Below, piece by piece: positions 1 to 12,280 of a stretch of 46,556 nucleotides of DNA. How positions within the stretch are numbered: the stretch's first letter is position 1; each line of letters begins with the position of its first letter. The notes below the pieces were generated by a model. That model worked only from the letters and a program-made list of their open reading frames with translations, did no database searches and had not been told where the DNA came from. This DNA comes from Conidiobolus incongruus B7586 (taxonomy: Eukaryota; Entomophthoromycota; Entomophthoromycetes; Entomophthorales; Conidiobolaceae). The position numbers and the translations under genes are program-made. The DNA is taken from the NCBI GenBank assembly GCA_000697335.1, contig JNEM01015142.1, forward strand, positions 1 through 46,556, read 5' to 3'.

Positions 1-2781
1 TATATATATATATATATATAATATTTCTATTAATTAATTAATTAAAAAATATTAATAATATTTATTTTAAATTCTAAAAGATAAAAACACAATATATTAA
101 TATATTAATCTAATAGTTGGCTAAAATTAATCAATTTCGATTTATTATCATTAAATTAAAAAAATTAAATTATTATATTTTATTTAATCATACTGAAATG
201 GAATAATAATCATCATTAGTTTTGGAATTTAAAACTATTAAAACTTAACTATAGACCTAAAAGGATAATCATTATATTTATAAAAATTTAATATAAATAA
301 TGTTTTATTCAAATCTGCTATTTATTTATAATTAAATTATTTTATAACTAAAAAATATAATTTTAATTATTTTAAAATATTTAATTTAATTTGTATTATT
401 TTTGTAACTATTATTTAGGTCAAAGAGTTTCTAAAAACTGTTCTTTAATATATTTAACAAGTTATCAAAATATTTTAATATTAATTATTTAGCTATTTTA
501 TATATTTTAATATTTAAATTTGATTTAATTTTTGAAATAATAAAATATATATCTTATTATTTAACCCAAGTTATTACGAAAGTAAGAATAATATTAATTC
601 AATAAAACTTAATAAAATATAAATAAAGTCTAAAGCTATTATAATTAATAGATCTCATATATTTTAGATAATTATTATTTAAAATATTGATAAAAATACC
701 AAAGTTAAATAATCCTTTTTGCAAATCCTAATAAACAAGCTTTATATACATATCAGTTATTATTTTAAAATTTAATTTAATAAATTAATTTTATTTCATT
801 TGCTAAAAAATAACCAATTAAAAATATGTTTTATATTATATTTTTTAATAAACTTATTTTTAATTAATATATTTGATATAATATAAAGTTATTAACTATT
901 AAGTAAAATAATTATATAATATATATATATTTTAATATTATAAATCTTTTAATTGAAAATATCTCCAAAAAGCTATTATATTTAAAATAGTTGTTTAGTT
1001 TATGTTCAATATAGTGTAAAGAAAGACTTAAATTAAAGATGTCATAATAAATTTAATATGTCAGTGAGTTTATTTAATATTTAAAGTATACTAGTCAAAA
1101 TATTTATATTAGATGATATGGTAGATAATATTAATATATCTTGTAATACTGATAAAGATAGTCTCTAACCTTAGAAAATAATGATTAATAATAGTCAAAG
1201 AGGAAAAAAAATTTTGAGTGGAAGAAGACGAACAATATTTATCAGCGATATTAATTCTATTTATACAATGAAATTAATTTTAAAATTAATATAAACTTGA
1301 AGTTATAAGAATTTGAAGAACTAATATCTTAATTACATTTAATATACTAAATTTAACTTGGGTAATTATAATTACTCTTAATAATTAAAAAATATACTGA
1401 TAAGAAAAAAATTTCTAAAAATAAATTTAATTGGTTTATAAAATATGTAATTTCAATCTTTAATAATGAATATTAATTAATAGTTGTAAATTTGTTGAAA
1501 ATATAGCGAAAATTATTAATAGAAAAAATGACCTTTCATTTTTTATTAATTTATTATATTTATAAACATATTAAAATTTTTGCTTAAATTTAATTTTCAA
1601 AGTCCCATTACTTAAAATCTAAAAGTAATAGTAATTAGAAAATTTTGATAGTTTAATTATGATTGTAAATAATGCTCAGGAAGTCAAATCTGATCAAGGT
1701 TGATATCAATCATTCAGGATAATAAAATTTTATATCTAAATGATGATAATACAACAAAAGTCAACTAAAAATACATTTTGATAAAATTGATTTTGATCAA
1801 AAATTTTAATATTTTAATGATGAGTATAGTTGGTGTAGAAAAGTTTGAATATTCAAAAAAATTAATGAAAATTGGAGCATAAATTTTGATGAATATACTA
1901 GAATTTAAGTAAAAACTTTGGAGTTCAACATGTCTTTATATTATTTGATCAACTATTTTAATAATGATATTTTTAAAATTTTGTATTATACAATAGAGTT
2001 TAAAAAAGGATGTATAATGTATTTGAGGGTTTATTTAATTCCTCAAATGAAATATTTTAAACACACGAAAATACGAGTTTATTTTTTAACTATAATAAAA
2101 ACAAAGTACGATTAAAAATTGAATTCATATAATTAATGATAATTTATATAAAACTGTTTTATTTACAAATTTTATATTATATTTAACAAAAAAATCAATT
2201 AGACATAAATAACTATTATTTTAAAAATTTCAAGTTTTTCAATGCATATATATATTGATATTACAATATTTTTAAAAACCATGTATATGATATTTAGTGT
2301 TGATCTTATAATGATGCTTTTTTATGAGAAAATTTTGAATATATTTATAAAAATTCCAATGTTCTCGAAAATATTGTGGACTTAATATTACGAATGAATT
2401 AATGATGTGTATTAATTTGACTATTTAACCTATCAGAGTTTGACGAGTCATTCAATAGATTTAATCACATTATTTAAAATTTCATTAATGTTAATTGGTT
2501 GAATCGAACTAGGTTGATCCAAGGAGACTATGTCAACTAATAATCATTTTATAAGCCAATGAAAAGTTGACAATTATATATTATCTAGATTGATGAATCA
2601 ATTTACTATCCCAAAATACTTAATACTTTCAACTACATTCCTTACTCCTGTATACCATACATTTAATTTAGTAAACAGTCTGTTTTTCATTGAATCCAAG
2701 TGAGTATATTTGAATTATTATTGAAGTCCATTATAAAATATTCAAGCATACTATTATATATTGCAACACAAATAATTAACA
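1..2781. other. AT-rich spacer upstream of SEC63
   Basis: This stretch is extremely AT-rich and begins with a short TA dinucleotide run at 1-20. No open frame here has the composition or family resemblance of a real gene. Around 1660-2110 there are short open pieces in several frames with slightly richer codons, which could be a very old decayed gene, but nothing is recognisable. The last 100 bases before the SEC63 start probably contain its promoter, though I see no clear motif. Confidence 0.6.
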
Positions 2782-5015
2782 ATGCAATATAATTATGATG
2801 AAAATGGAGTAACCTTTTATTGGTTTGTTACAACAGTATTATTGATCATCCTAATTCCTCTCACATTAATTCCTCTTTTCTCCTTTACCAAAGGTATTGA
2901 AATTTATTTATTTTTTCACTAGATCTTTTTGACCTAATTTGTATTTATAGCTGTCACCTCACATGATGTTCGACGCACTAAAAAAATTAACATCGTCAAA
3001 AAATCAACTTCTTCCATTTCTTTGAGGTGAGAATTCATATACTTTATTTGATGGATTATAGATAAAATTCGATTCTAATCTTGTTCTTGATTGTAGAACT
3101 GTTTTAGTTATTATTGGTTGGGCTCTTGTATCTTTCTTGAGTTATAAAATTGCTACTACTGAAACTCAAGAAGTCAAGAGATGGGATCCATTTGAAATTT
3201 TAGACATTCCTGAGGTATTTTAAGTTAATTTTCCTCATTTTAGAATACTTTATTAATGTTATTCAAGGGTACCGATGAAAAAGATGTTAAAAAGAAGTAT
3301 AGAAAACTTAGTTTGAAATTGTATGTAATCAATTGTATATATAGTATTTTATATTAACTAAGTTATTTAGTCACCCTGACAAAATCCGTACTGATGACGA
3401 AAAAGAGCGTGAAGAATTAAATGCCAAATTCGTTGAAATTACCAAAGCCTATAAAGCTCTTACAGATCCTGAAATCAAGCGCAATTATGAAGAATATGGT
3501 CATCCTGATGGTCGTCAACCATTCCAACTTGGTATTGCCCTTCCCTTGTGGCTTGTTGAATCTCATAACAATTTCTATGTCTTATCATTCTACGGTATCA
3601 TTCTCGGCTTATTCTTACCCTACTATGTTGGTAAATGGTGGTACAAGGCTCTCAAATATACCAGAGATCGTATTCTCAACAATACCATGGCATTGTATTT
3701 CAAAGAACTCAAAGAAAATACTTCAATGAAAGACTTGGTTTTAATGATGGCTAACAGTTATGAATTCGAAGAAGAAATCGAACTCAAATGGGAGCAAGAA
3801 CCCATTGTTGCTGAATTATGGAAGGAAATGGTAGAAGTCGCTGAAAAAGAAGCTACCTTTATCGACCTTCCCAAAGTACACAATCTTCCCTATGTTAAAA
3901 AGGCCTTTGCTCTTATTCAGTCCCATTTATACAGAGTTCAAGTCAAAGATGCTCAACTTCTTTCTGACCAGCAAGAAATCTTAAGACGTTTATTGACTCT
4001 AATTAATGGTGTTCTCCAAATCACTATCGCTCAAGGTTGGTTAGAACCTACTATTAGGGCCATTGAATTTTCACAAATTATTGTTCAAGGTCTCCGCCAC
4101 AAAGCTTCTCCTTTACTCCAATTGCCTTATGTTGATAGACACTTGGTTCGTTATATCAAAACTCACAACAAGGAAATTCGTACTGTATGGGACTTAATGA
4201 AGATTCCCGAAGCCCAAAGGAGAAAGTTATTAACTGATCTCTCTGACTCTCAATATCAAGAATTGATGGCTGTTGGTAACAAATTCCCTGTCTTGAAAGC
4301 TGTTGAAACTGATGTACGCGTTTTGGGAGAAGATATTATTACTCCTGGAAGCATCATTACTCTTGTGATTAAGCTCGATTTGAAGACAATTGAACAGGCA
4401 TTAAAGGACAATACTCAGTTTAATTCAAAGGAAGAATCTAATCTTAGGACTCAACATAGATCTGAATCTAATTCTGAATCTCTTGATGACGAAGAAGATT
4501 TTGGTAGATTACTTGCTAAATTAGATGATGGTAAAGATGATGACAGTGGTAGCCCCTTGACCAAGGCTAGCAAATTGTCTCAAGTTCCCCACGCCTATGC
4601 TCCCTATTTCCCCGGTGTTAAGCAACTGCAATGGTGGGTCATCGTTGGTGATAGAAGAAACAACCGTATGTTGATTCCTCCTACCAAGATCACTGAGTTA
4701 GTTGATGAAACCTCTGTCAAATTCCAATTTGGTGGACCTGAAAATCCTGGCTCTTACTCTTTTGAAATATTCATTAAGTCAGATTCCTACTTTGGTGTTG
4801 ATATCAAAGAAGAATTTAATTTTGAAGTTAAACCTGCTGACGCTCTTCCTGAAGAATCCGATTATGAAGATGATATCTCAGAACCTGGAGATGATTCATT
4901 CGCTGCTCAAATGAACCAAGCCAAGAGTGGTGGTCTATCATCTGGTGGCAAGAGAGTCTACAAAGATGATGAAACTTCTGAAGATGAAGATGAAAACGAC
5001 AATGATGAAGAGTAA
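2782..5015 (+). CDS. SEC63: SEC63, ER translocon J-domain protein
   Basis: This is Sec63, the ER membrane J-protein that recruits lumenal Hsp70 (BiP/Kar2) to the Sec61 channel for post-translational import. There are five exons: 2782-2893, 2951-3026, 3097-3214, 3268-3320 and 3371-5015. They join in phase to a 667-aa protein, close to the yeast length. The N-terminus (MQYNYDE) and a first membrane segment at about residues 13-33 match the family. A second membrane segment lies at about 63-80. The lumenal J domain follows at about 92-165 with the HPD tripeptide at 121-123, split by the fourth intron just before the His. A third membrane segment lies near 189-211. The cytosolic Brl/Sec63 region then ends in a strongly acidic tail rich in Asp, Glu and Ser, the kind of tail that binds Sec62 in yeast. 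The start is the only in-frame ATG before the first membrane segment. Confidence 0.97.
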
Positions 5016-6416
5016 AAATTATTCATGATTGAATTCATAATAGTAATTGATTAATACATTCATTTCTTACATAATAATTGAAACTAGAATATATATATTA
5101 ATATTATTATTTATATTACCATATATTGTTTGTTTTTATACTTTCAATTTGATTTATAAAATAATGTTTTTTTAATTTAAATACACTCATAAAGTTTTTT
5201 AAAGAGATTACCAGTCAAATGATCAAATCATTATTGAAATTCATTTTACTCTTTTCAATTGACTTTGTTTGATTAAAATGAATTTCTTTCAATTCATTTT
5301 TACATACTGTACAATTCGATAAATATTATTTGCTTTAATAAACTGGATTCATTCATAAAAAATCATTCCAATAAAAGTTTTGTATAAATTATTAAACCCA
5401 CAATATTATTAATAAAATTAGTGATTAAATAAAATATTCATTCAACTCAATTGTTATAGTGTAAGCTCTATACCTTGGAAATTTATGATTCAATTACACA
5501 AATCGAAATAATGGTAAGTATTTTAATGAATTAATAGCTGGAAAAATCAATTAAATATACAAATATACATATATATATATATTCCCTATATAAACTTGAC
5601 AAAATGAGGTATATTTTTTAATCAAGAATTTATAGACAGATATTCAGACACATATTCAATTTTTAAAGTAGATATCATATTAACTTTTAATTGCTGTTAA
5701 TATTTGGTATAAATTACGAATTGAGACTTAATTATAAATTTGTGAATTATATATTATATTATATAATGTTGATTTATATTTTATATACTAAATAAAAAAT
5801 ATCTTAGCATTCAATATAAAAATAATTCACAATCAATTAACTAAATTATATAATATATTTTATAAAGTGTTTAAAAATAGATGGGTAAGATTTATTGAAT
5901 TAGATAAAATATTTTATTCATAAAAAGAAAACAATAAATAGTAAAATTAATGATTTGATAAACCATTTATTATAGCACCAAAAATTTCCATATAAAAAAC
6001 AATTAAAATTCTTGTATGATCAGACCATTTATAATCATTTATTTTAAATTCATAAATATTATAATATAACTTAAAAATTATTTATATTTCATGAAAAACA
6101 GTATCAATTATTAAGGGATATTCTGAATATAATTAAATTTAAATTCAAATTCAAATTTCAAAAAATTATAATAAATACGAGTAATTAGAATTGAAATATC
6201 CCACAATTGAATAATAAAAATAGAAAATTTTAAAAATTAATTCAATGAACACGAAATCACTTAAAATAAGAACCAAATAATCACCTTTAAATATCCATCT
6301 AAATTATTAAATTTATATTCAATACCGATATAAAATATCATAATCAATTAAATATCGACTAAATCATTATTTTGCATTTTCTCTATCATATATTTGATAT
6401 TCATATATAAATTATA
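5016..6416. other. AT-rich intergenic region SEC63-NSP1
   Basis: This spacer of about 1.4 kb contains the SEC63 3' flank and the NSP1 promoter. A perfect inverted repeat at 5236-5286 is listed separately. A short alternating TA/CA tract lies near 5560-5582. No coding frame is supported. Confidence 0.6.
5236..5286. repeat. Perfect 13-bp inverted repeat downstream of SEC63
   Basis: GAAATTCATTTTA at 5236-5248 is repeated as its exact reverse complement at 5274-5286, separated by 25 bases. Transcribed, it would form a 13-bp stem about 220 bases after the SEC63 stop. It may be a 3'-UTR hairpin or a chance product of AT-rich sequence. No family is recognised. Confidence 0.6.
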
Positions 6417-8123
6417 ATGTTTGGCTCCAACAATAACAATCAAAGCAATCCTCCTACTTTTTCATTCGGTTCTACTACTACCAACAATAGTGCTAACACT
6501 GGCGGACAATCTACTGGTTTTGGTTCTTCTACTGGTTCCAATATATTTGGTCAAGCTAGTAACACTACCGGAGCTTCTACAGGAAGCGGGTTCGGCACTG
6601 TTGGATTTGGCCAAGCGAATAACACTTCTTCCAATACTACTACAGGCGCCACCACTGGCTTTGGATCAACTGGTTCTTCACTCTTTGGACAAACGAGTGG
6701 TACTACTACTCCTGCTAGTTCTGCTGCTACTGGTTTTGGTACTGTTCCAGCTAGTAGCTCTACTTTTGGTCAGGCTAATAATTCATCCACTGGAACAAAT
6801 TTTTCTTTTAATACTGCTTCCAAGCCTGCTTCTTCAGGTGGTGGTTTCGGATTTGCTGCAACTTCTACTCCTGCTTCAACTGCCACTACTGGTTCCACCA
6901 CTGGCTTTTCACTTGGAGGTGCTTCCAATACCACTTTAGGAGGCACTTCAACTTCACAACCGGCATCAGGATCACTTTTTGGAGGATCTACCATTACTCC
7001 TGCTTCTTCTGCAGCTACAGGGTTTAGTTTCGGTAATACCTCTACTTCTTCTTCGTCTGCTGCCCCCGCTACATCGGGTACTACAGTATTCGGCTTTGGT
7101 AATACTACTACTTCATCTGCTGCTCCTGCTTCTTCCGGGACTACAGGATTTTCATTCAACCTTAATTCTTCATCTCAACCTAAACCCGGATTTGGATTTG
7201 GATCGACTTCAACCTCCGGTACCGCCCCTGCTACTGGCTTTGGCGCTTCATTAACGGGTACTTCCAATGTGTCCAACCCTCCTGCTGTTCTTACTACTAC
7301 CCCCTTATCTACTACACCATCTGTACCAACTATTTCTAGCTCAGTTCAGTCCACTATCCCTAGTCTTTTACATAAAAAAGATATGCAAGATATTTTATCT
7401 GAATGGACCAATGAAGTCAAAAACCTTACTGATGAATTTTTAACTCAAGCTAAAGAGGTATCCAAATGGGATCAAGTTGTTAGAGAGAATACCAAAACTA
7501 TTAATCAATTAATTTCAGCCTCGAAGGAATGTAGCACTTTGCAAAATAATATTGACTCCAACATTGAATACGTTTTAGCTCAACAAGAAGAACTCAACAA
7601 AATTTTAGATGAGTACGAAGCCAAGATCGATGAAAAGATTCAAGCCCACAATTTGAAACAGCAACAAGAAGGTACTTCTCACAGCTCTGCTGATATTTAC
7701 AGAGAGAATACAATGAATATCGCAAATTCTCTTGCTCAAGATTTACAGACTGTCGAAAAGCAACTCGAAGATATTTTGAAGGAAACCAAGACTTACTCAG
7801 ATCAAGAATCATCTCAGATGCCAGAAACAGTTAATCAAATTCTTGGTATTTTAAATGCTCACCTTTTAGCATTAGAACAGTTGAATTCCAGCAGCAACGA
7901 ATTGGATGCCAAAATTCTAGATTTGATCAAAAATAACGCTCAATCCCAGCCTTTTATCCACAATCACACTGGTAATGCTTCCAATGCCAATCTTGCGGCT
8001 AATGTATTCCCTGGAGCTTCCTTGAACAGCAACCCTCACCCTAGATCAACCATCCAAAGAAACTTTTACCAGGCTCAAGAATCTCTCAACTCTCAAAACT
8101 CATTCTTTGGCGGTAGTCGCTAA
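6417..8123 (+). CDS. NSP1: Nucleoporin NSP1/Nup62
   Basis: This single-exon gene encodes 568 aa of the central-channel nucleoporin Nsp1/Nup62. The first 290 or so residues are a low-complexity Ser/Thr/Gly/Asn region with many FG, GFG and GFSFG repeats, the natively unfolded barrier that binds nuclear transport receptors. From about residue 315 to 520 there is the conserved Nsp1 C-terminal coiled coil. It contains the family-typical stretches LSEWTNEV, KWDQVVREN and YVLAQQEELNKILDEYE, and QILGILNAHLLALEQL aligns with the end of animal Nup62. This helical part assembles with Nup49/Nup58 and Nup57/Nup54 in the channel trimer and with Nup82/Nup88 on the cytoplasmic face. A low-complexity tail of about 50 residues follows. 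The long open frames that overlap it in other frames come from the repeats. Confidence 0.96.
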   Translation: MFGSNNNNQSNPPTFSFGSTTTNNSANTGGQSTGFGSSTGSNIFGQASNTTGASTGSGFGTVGFGQANNTSSNTTTGATTGFGSTGSSLFGQTSGTTTPASSAATGFGTVPASSSTFGQANNSSTGTNFSFNTASKPASSGGGFGFAATSTPASTATTGSTTGFSLGGASNTTLGGTSTSQPASGSLFGGSTITPASSAATGFSFGNTSTSSSSAAPATSGTTVFGFGNTTTSSAAPASSGTTGFSFNLNSSSQPKPGFGFGSTSTSGTAPATGFGASLTGTSNVSNPPAVLTTTPLSTTPSVPTISSSVQSTIPSLLHKKDMQDILSEWTNEVKNLTDEFLTQAKEVSKWDQVVRENTKTINQLISASKECSTLQNNIDSNIEYVLAQQEELNKILDEYEAKIDEKIQAHNLKQQQEGTSHSSADIYRENTMNIANSLAQDLQTVEKQLEDILKETKTYSDQESSQMPETVNQILGILNAHLLALEQLNSSSNELDAKILDLIKNNAQSQPFIHNHTGNASNANLAANVFPGASLNSNPHPRSTIQRNFYQAQESLNSQNSFFGGSR

Positions 8124-8578
8124 TATGTACATCAACTCGAGACTTACTTTGATTAATACATTGTTATAGTGAATTGTTTTAATATTGAATACATATTTTC
8201 TATGAAAACTTCTTTGTGAATCCAAAATATATATTGCTTTACTCTAAATTTCATTTTACTATTGATTTATTGAATGATAGATTAAATTATTTTAATATAT
8301 GATCAAATAATTAATATCGCTTTATCAATATTATTATATTAAACATTATCTCTCTGAATAACCAATTACTTTCATATTAAAATTAGTAAAATCATTATTT
8401 CATTAATGTAAAATTTGAGAGTTTGATTAAATTGATGAATTATTAATGAATCGCAATAGTGGTGAAAAATTAAATTAAATGGATTTAAGGAAATTAGAAC
8501 TAATATAAATACACCCATTAATCTTTGAAATTTTAATTAATTTTAAAAATATAAAAACTAAAAAATTCAACCTTTACC
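8124..8578. other. Intergenic region NSP1-ChaC
   Basis: This AT-rich spacer contains the NSP1 3' flank and the ChaC promoter. I see no coding frame or clear motif in it. Confidence 0.5.
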
Positions 8579-9517
8579 ATGACTATCAAAGATACCTTTA
8601 ATTCTCTTGAATTGAATCAAGTTGAAGTTAATAATGCTCAAAAGTTAAATAAATTAAATAATGAACAAGTGGAAAAAATCATCAGCACTCAAATTGAAGA
8701 GATAATTCAAGAGGATGAATTTGATGAAGACCCAATGTGGGTTTTTGGTTATGGTAGTTTAATTTGGAAAGTTGACTTCCCTACTGTTGAAAGGTTAATA
8801 TTTATTTATCACTTTTTATTTTAAGTATTTTATTAATAGTTTTGAGTAGAGTTCCTGGATATATCAAAGGTTATGTAAGAAGATTTTGGCAAGTTAGTAT
8901 TTAATATATTTAATTTATTTTATCCGAAAAACTAAACAAATTCTTATTAGGGCAGTAACGATCATAGAGGTACACCTGAAGCTCCTGGAAGAGTAGTCAC
9001 TTTGATTCCCATTGATGAATACAAAGATATTAAAGAAACCTACGAAGATCACTTTAACATTAATGACCAAGAAGAGTTAATTACTTGGGGTATGGCATAT
9101 AGAATTCCTAAATCCAAGAAAGAAGAAGTCAAAAATCATTTGGATTATAGGGAGAAAAATGGTTACACTTGTCATACAGTAGATATTTATCAGCCTGGTA
9201 AAACTGAACCAGTAGTTAGAAATGTATTTTTATCAAATAATTTTTATATTATTTATAAACTGATTGAATTACCACAATAGGCGAGTGTTTATATTGGTAC
9301 ATTAGATAACGAAGCATACTTGGGCCCTGCACCTTATAGAGAGTTGGCTGAGCATATTATGAGAAGTGTCGGTCCTAGCGGTCCTAATATTGAATACTTT
9401 TTAAACCTCCATCAATCCGTCAAGACCTTATTTCCAAATGCTGATGATCCTCATTTAGATGCTATTCAGCATCAGTTGCACTTATTAGCTGATGGAAAAG
9501 ATATCGAGACTCACTAG
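8579..9517 (+). CDS. ChaC-like glutathione-specific gamma-glutamylcyclotransferase
   Basis: ChaC enzymes cleave glutathione to 5-oxoproline and Cys-Gly in the cytosol. There are four exons, 8579-8793, 8850-8892, 8951-9223 and 9281-9517, which join in phase to 255 aa. The substrate-loop motif GYGSLI is at residues 57-62, followed by IKGYVRRFWQGSNDHRG, nearly identical to human ChaC2. The catalytic glutamate is expected at E154 in YREKNGY. The C-terminal PSGPNIEYFLNL block is also conserved. Two features differ from the compact ChaC2 form. There is an N-terminal extension of about 52 residues rich in Asn, Gln and Glu, and a charged insertion of about 20 residues near 108-130. Met53 (codon at 8735) lines up with the ChaC2 start, so a shorter product is possible. 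The upstream ATG is chosen because the extension is fully open. Confidence 0.93.
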
Positions 9518-9667
9518 TCAAACTCTCCCTTTGTAATAGAATGAAACATTTTGAATAAATCACACAACTGGAATTAAAAAATAACCCATAAATTTATGAA
9601 TAAATCAATAATCTCTTAAATTAACACTGTGTAACGTAACGATATATTGGTACACAAACAAGTAAAC

Positions 9668-11709
9668 ATGAAAAAGTACTCTCGATTAACGCTAGTTTAT
9701 TTTTTGATTAACTTTTCAATTATAACACTTTATATTATCTCTTCTCCATTTACGAAAGTTGAAGAAAGTTTTAATTTACAAGCGAGTCATGATTTGTTGA
9801 AATTTGGACTTGATGTTGAAAAAGTAATTAGTTAATATATATTAGAAGTATTTTTACAAATATTTATATATGTGTTAGTATGATCATTTAGAATTTCCTG
9901 GTGTCGTACCTCGAACTTTTTTGGGACCAATTATTTTAACAAGCTTTATTAAACCTATTCAATTTTTGTTGAATTTGCTAAATATTGAACATGATATGTT
10001 TACTTATCAATATTTAGGTATTTAAAATATATACCTATATCAATTTTGAGATTGTTATTTATAAAAATTTCTATAGTTAGATTATTTTTGGGACTATTGA
10101 ACAGTGTATCCTGTACTATGCTATTCAATTCCATATTAAAGAGATATGGCACGAAGGTGGGATATTGGTTTATGTTATTCAACTTAACTCAATTTCATAT
10201 TTGGTTCTGGTGCTCTAGAACGATACCCAATTCCTTTAGCTTAATTCTGAGTAATTTATTATAAAGATATAAACAAAATATATATTGACTCATTAATTAG
10301 CAACTATGGCGTTCTCATACTACTTATCAAGTTATTTGAAATCGGATCCTAACAAAGAAAATAATCAAGGAATGCCACGACATTATAAAAAATTCAATCA
10401 ATTCTTTATTTTGATGATAATTAGTGGTACCGTATTCAGATCAGAAACCTTATTCCTATTAGGTTTCCATTGTCTATTCGAATTGCTTCAAGATATTAAA
10501 TTTAGAAATATTCAATTCATTTTAAATTTGATCAAGTTAGCAATTTCAACAATTTTGATTTCTTTAGGTATACTTCATATTGATTTATTATTTCAATATA
10601 TTTACCCAATTGATTATTATTTAGTAATTGTTATCCCTATTGATTCATTCTTTTGGAAAACAAAATTCATGTGGGCTGAAGGTCAAGTATTTTACTTTAA
10701 TGCCATTTTAGGTAAAAGTGAAGCTTGGGGAGTAAGTTATTGAAATAATAATCACAAAACGATATTCAAACTAATAAGATATTTGATATTATAGACGATG
10801 CCTTTTTTATCTTATTTCAATAGATTTTTACCGAAAATTTTACATTGGCCATATTTGCTTTCAATCGTTGGGATATTTATCAATCCAAGTGATCTATTAA
10901 TTTTAATTCCTTCAATTTTTTATATTTTATTTATGTCATGTTTGGGACATAAAGAATGGCGATTTATCGAATATACTTTCCCATTGTTTTCGCTAACTGC
11001 ATCCATTACTAGTGATAAAATGTAATCCAATGTTCAATAATCATTATATTGTATTAGCTAACTAACTTCAACTGGATAGGTTTAAATGGATTAATATCAA
11101 GTTTATTAAATATTGGTTTACTTTATTAATATTAGCATCCACAACTTTTTATAATGTCAACTTGGGTTATATCTCTCATTTAAATTATCCTGGTGGTTAT
11201 GCTTTACAAAGAGTGCATCAATTATTTAATGATCAAAGCAATTGTAAGTTGATTGATTTAATATAACATTATTATTTGATTTCTAATATTAAGGTGATTT
11301 GATAGTAAGAATTCATCTAGATACCTATACGGCTATGACTGGTGCTAGTAGATTTGGTGAACTAAGAAACGATTGGGTGTAATATAATTAATGAATGCAC
11401 TTGATTGATATCAAACTAATACTATTAATTAAATATAGGTATAGCAAATTGGAAAATATTAAAGATCCTAAAATATATTTAAATTTCGATGTATTATTGA
11501 CTAATGAAGTTGGTAAATATGATATGGAAGAGTTTAAAACAATCGAATGTATCAAAGGATTCCATAAGGTTCAAATTCAACCTCTCAAGGGTTACCTTTC
11601 TAACCTTAAAAACCTTAATCTAAAAAATAAGGACGAGTTAATTCGTCATTTGTTGCCTTATCAAATAATCCAAACAGATAATGTTTGTATCCTAAAGAAA
11701 AGGAAATAA
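9668..11709 (+). CDS. ALG12: ALG12, Dol-P-Man:Man7GlcNAc2-PP-Dol alpha-1,6-mannosyltransferase
   Basis: Alg12 adds the eighth mannose, in alpha-1,6 linkage, to the lipid-linked N-glycan precursor in the ER lumen, using dolichol-phosphate mannose. There are eight exons: 9668-9823, 9879-10017, 10077-10250, 10301-10731, 10795-11021, 11080-11243, 11294-11378 and 11439-11709. They join in phase to 548 aa. Family signatures are clear: [18 protein letters not shown] near residues 27-44, then [58 protein letters not shown] and [16 protein letters not shown]. This is a polytopic GT-C fold protein with many hydrophobic segments. The acidic pair in VEES of the first lumenal loop is the conserved site of the GT22 family. 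The ATG at 9668 begins the first membrane segment. Genes of this family are often split by introns, and here all seven introns are 50-63 nt. Confidence 0.96.
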
Positions 11710-12022
11710 AAAATAAAATTAATCAATTTGATACAATTAAATAGATTATTAATTAAATATGAATATTACTATATTATTGACTACTAAAAGATTTCAAATA
11801 ATCCGAATGAGTTAAAAATTATATTCAATATCAAAATATCTTGATTCAATTTGAATTGATTTGGTTAGTTCAGTTTCAAAATTCACATTTGAAACAGACT
11901 ATTGACATTTTTAATCCTTTAAAACTTATTTAAATTCAATGACGATATCAATAGATCATATAAATACTCAAATAACTATATAATTACATTCAATATGATA
12001 TATTCTTGTTGCTAATAATATC

Positions 12023-12280
12023 ATGAGACTTGTTAATTGTTGGTTAATCAGTTTATATTATTCCATTCCATTTGAAAATGGGGCGATGAGTGAAGATGGC
12101 GGCACCTTCTTACCCTCCAACCTCAAGCCCATCATGACAGATGATACCAATCAGCTACTAATTAGAAGAACACCATTTCAGTCCAACCGAAGTTACATGT
12201 ATACTCACGATCGGTCGCCATACGCACCTAAAAATCAAAAACCATCTAAGTATCGTCCTAAATACTATGGTAAACATTAG
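12023..12280 (+). CDS. Small orphan protein, 85 aa
   Basis: I do not recognise this gene. From residue 20 or so it is clearly richer in GC than its surroundings and uses codons like the neighbouring genes, which supports coding. The product is basic toward its C-terminus, rich in Tyr, Pro, Lys and Asn, and ends KPSKYRPKYYGKH. The first 20 residues are more hydrophobic and could be a weak signal sequence. Alternatively, the true start may be the Met at codon 22 (12086), giving 64 aa. No cysteine pattern or known domain is visible. It lies 313 bases after ALG12 on the same strand and has no introns. Confidence 0.45.
   Translation: MRLVNCWLISLYYSIPFENGAMSEDGGTFLPSNLKPIMTDDTNQLLIRRTPFQSNRSYMYTHDRSPYAPKNQKPSKYRPKYYGKH

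Noticed and set aside
1918-2115. 65-codon open frame in the left spacer
   Set aside because: Its composition is that of spacer, it starts with TTG, and no domain is visible.
6770-7159. 129-codon open frame on the minus strand inside NSP1, and similar + strand frames at 6421-6939 and 6979-7254
   Set aside because: They are by-products of the repetitive FG-coding sequence. The NSP1 frame has the conserved domain.
9647-9667. Upstream extension of ALG12 from a TTG codon
   Set aside because: TTG is not expected as a start in a eukaryotic nuclear gene. The ATG at 9668 begins the conserved N-terminus.
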